DNA from: Pseudomonadota bacterium
GTDB taxonomy: Bacteria > Pseudomonadota > Gammaproteobacteria > Xanthomonadales > Rhodanobacteraceae
DNA length: 64,000 nt
Reading direction: 5' to 3'
NCBI GenBank assembly: GCA_018240465.1
Contig: JAFEFS010000084.1
Coordinates: 28,473 to 92,472 of the forward strand
Positions 62,796 to 64,000 of the stretch are shown here, piece by piece. The position numbers were made by a program, and so were the translations under genes. Each line of letters starts with the position of its first letter. The stretch's first letter is position 1. The notes under the pieces were generated by a model. It saw nothing but the letters and a program-made list of their open reading frames with translations. It made no database searches and was not told where the DNA came from.

Positions 62796-63290
62796 TCAGG
62801 CCGCTTTTTGTGCTTTCGCGAACAAGCCGAACCAGATCAGCAGCACCGCGCCGACCGTGATCGCCGAGTCGGCGATGTTGAACGCGGGGAAATGCGCATC
62901 GCCCCAATACACGTCGATGAAATCGGTGACTTGACCGAAACGCAGCCGGTCGATCAGGTTGCCGAGCGCGCCGCCGATCACGAGCGAGAGCGGCAAAGCG
63001 TTGCGCCAATCGCGGCGCGGGATCGTCGCCAGCCAACGCACGAGCACGCCGCTGACTCCGACCGCAAGCGCGCTGAACAGCCAGCGTTGCGGGCCGGGGC
63101 CGAAATCCAGAAAACTGAAAGCCGCACCGGTGTTGAACGCGAGCGTCCAGTTGAGGAGGCCCGCAATCACTACATGCGGTTGATACGGCTGCAGCGATGC
63201 GAGCACGATCGCCTTGACGATCTGGTCGATGGTAATGACGGCAAGCGACAGGCCGAGCCAGGACAGGGCGTTGGGTTTGACGGTAATCAT
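62796..63290 (-). CDS. lspA: Lipoprotein signal peptidase (signal peptidase II)
   Basis: 164-residue integral membrane aspartyl protease that cleaves prolipoprotein signal peptides. Both catalytic Asp motifs are present: [11 protein letters not shown] and [10 protein letters not shown], and NTGAAFSFL is the usual signature; four membrane helices. In most proteobacteria ileS lies directly upstream; here a Phd/ParE pair takes that place and the toxin stop overlaps the lspA start by 4 bp (ATGA). Confidence 0.97.
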   Translation of the reverse strand: MITVKPNALSWLGLSLAVITIDQIVKAIVLASLQPYQPHVVIAGLLNWTLAFNTGAAFSFLDFGPGPQRWLFSALAVGVSGVLVRWLATIPRRDWRNALPLSLVIGGALGNLIDRLRFGQVTDFIDVYWGDAHFPAFNIADSAITVGAVLLIWFGLFAKAQKAA

Positions 63291-63628
63291 TCGGTTCGTT
63301 CGTCGATCAGACGCCGCGCGAGCAGTGCTTGCATGTCGCGCCGGCCATCGGCGACGAGATAGACAAATACCCTGCTCGCGGCGACGCGGTACACGATTCT
63401 GTAGGGCTTGAAAAACACTTGTCGGAAATCGCGGACCCCCAACTCCAGGAGTTCACGCGGATGCGATCCGCGCTCGGGCAGCTCGGCGAGCTTGCCAATC
63501 GCGGCGAGCAATCCATCAAGGACGTGATCGGCATTCTGCGGTGAATCGGATGCATCGATGTAGCCGATGATGTCAGCAATATCGCGCTCCGCACCGGCGG
63601 TGACCGAAACAGTGTAGCGCTTGCTCAT
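63287..63628 (-). CDS. ParE/RelE-type toxin
   Basis: 113-residue small basic protein of the ParE/RelE superfamily. ERDIADIIGYIDASDSPQNA is the ParE-type start helix, followed by LAELPERGSHPRELLELGV and YRIVYRVAASRVFVYLVAD with the conserved Arg-Ile-x-Tyr strand. ParE toxins block gyrase; RelE types cleave mRNA; which applies cannot be decided here. The start (ATG at 63626-63628) is 34 bp after the antitoxin stop; its stop overlaps lspA. The in-frame extension to 63736 shadows the antitoxin. Confidence 0.85.
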   Translation of the reverse strand: MSKRYTVSVTAGAERDIADIIGYIDASDSPQNADHVLDGLLAAIGKLAELPERGSHPRELLELGVRDFRQVFFKPYRIVYRVAASRVFVYLVADGRRDMQALLARRLIDERTE

Positions 63629-63662
63629 CGCGCATCCGTGCCCGCAGAAAAACGCTGCCGCA

Positions 63663-63938
63663 TCAGGTCGCAACCCGGCGGCGGCGCAAGCGCTTCGCAA
63701 CGGTTTCGGCCGAAGCGAAGCGCCCCGCTTCGACATCGCGATGACCGAGCGCCAGCAGCTTGAGCAGCGCCAGCGTCTCCTGAGTCTGCTCGAATGTGGC
63801 GACGTCCTGGATAACCGCGCGCGCCTCGCCGTTCTGCGTGATCACGAGCGGTTCGCGCTCGACGTTGATCTTTTCGAGTACCTCTGCCGCATTGGCCTTG
63901 AGATAACTGATCGGTTTGATTTGCGAGGAATAACGCAT
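63663..63938 (-). CDS. Phd/YefM-family antitoxin
   Basis: 91-residue antitoxin: IKPISYLKANAAEVLEKINV and EPLVITQNGEARAVIQDV are the Phd/YefM N-terminal DNA-binding fold, and the rest (TLALLKLLALGHRDVEAGRF) would wrap the toxin. It neutralises the downstream toxin and usually represses its own operon. The ATG at 63936-63938 has ggag eight bases upstream and lies below a promoter with a palindrome. The gene begins near the window edge. Confidence 0.88.
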   Translation of the reverse strand: MRYSSQIKPISYLKANAAEVLEKINVEREPLVITQNGEARAVIQDVATFEQTQETLALLKLLALGHRDVEAGRFASAETVAKRLRRRRVAT

Positions 63939-63955
63939 GGAATTATCTCCGCGGG

Positions 63956-63991
63956 AAGACTGAATATAGTCTTTTAACGGACCTGCAACAA
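63956..63991 (-). promoter_or_regulatory. Promoter and operator of the toxin-antitoxin operon
   Basis: On the minus strand TTGTTG and TATATT are 17 bases apart. A perfect inverted repeat AAGACT-gaatat-AGTCTT (63956-63973) covers the -10 box. This is the layout of an autoregulated Phd/YefM operon: the antitoxin, alone or with toxin, would bind the palindrome and block RNA polymerase. Confidence 0.7.
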
Positions 63992-64000
63992 GGTTCACCC

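Noticed and set aside
1..64000. CRISPR arrays, rRNA genes, insertion sequences, prophage
   Set aside because: No regularly spaced repeats, rRNA sequence, transposase or integrase was seen anywhere; the repeats found are single palindromic elements.

Overview
The window is a GC-rich (roughly two-thirds G+C), densely coding chromosomal segment with no plasmid, phage or insertion-sequence signature. Several features point to a gammaproteobacterium of the Xanthomonadales/Lysobacterales, probably near Rhodanobacteraceae/Xanthomonadaceae: glutamine at GyrA position 83, the mtnA-gyrA neighbourhood, petABC followed by sspA-sspB, folC-dedD-cvpA-purF, a pilV/W/X/Y1/E minor-pilin operon, and many intergenic imperfect palindromes. 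The assignment is inferred from gene content and motifs, not from a search.

Layout. 1-5.3 kb: the 2-oxoglutarate dehydrogenase genes sucA (5' end outside the window), sucB and lpd. 5.3-7.7 kb: a methyltransferase, an AcuI/YhdH-type reductase and a PilH-type response regulator. 7.9-10 kb: the chaperones cbpA and hsp20 (with a sigma-32-like promoter) and a peroxiredoxin. 10-15.5 kb: gyrA, a GtrA-family protein, mtnA and an unknown gene. 15.5-20.2 kb: tRNA-Val, a DUF3301 protein, sspB/sspA and the cytochrome bc1 operon petABC. 20.5-32.7 kb: a DegS-like protease, a lytic transglycosylase, miaB, a META/DUF4377 lipoprotein, phoH-ybeY-corC-DUF4105, corA and cstA-ybdD. 32.8-40.6 kb: lpxO, a DsbA-family protein and a cupin, followed by an envelope-glycosylation region (GT2, DUF2304 and GT4 facing a GT-C-like membrane protein, an unknown membrane protein and a DUF455 protein). 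40.7-50.6 kb: purF, cvpA, a SPOR protein, folC, tilS, xseB, ispA, a DUF4870 protein, pmbA and yjgA. 50.7-61.6 kb: tRNA-Thr and a long minus-strand type IV pilus tract with two sets of minor pilins and a 1522-residue PilY1. 61.8-64 kb: ispH, lspA and a Phd/ParE-type toxin-antitoxin pair whose toxin gene overlaps the lspA start.

The genes mostly serve core metabolism (TCA cycle, respiration, purines, folate, isoprenoids), RNA maturation (miaB, tilS, ybeY, two tRNAs), stress and proteolysis (sspAB, cbpA, hsp20, a DegS-like protease) and the cell envelope (lpxO, glycosyltransferases, lspA, type IV pili). Start-stop overlaps are common, so many sets are probably translationally coupled.

The most unusual items are the paired minor-pilin cassettes around pilY1, a tRNA-Val(CAC) gene with an eight-base anticodon loop, a candidate lipid-linked glycosylation locus whose two halves overlap antisense by 131 bp, the toxin-lspA coupling, and several families of intergenic palindromic repeats, one of them a roughly 57-bp element present three times.
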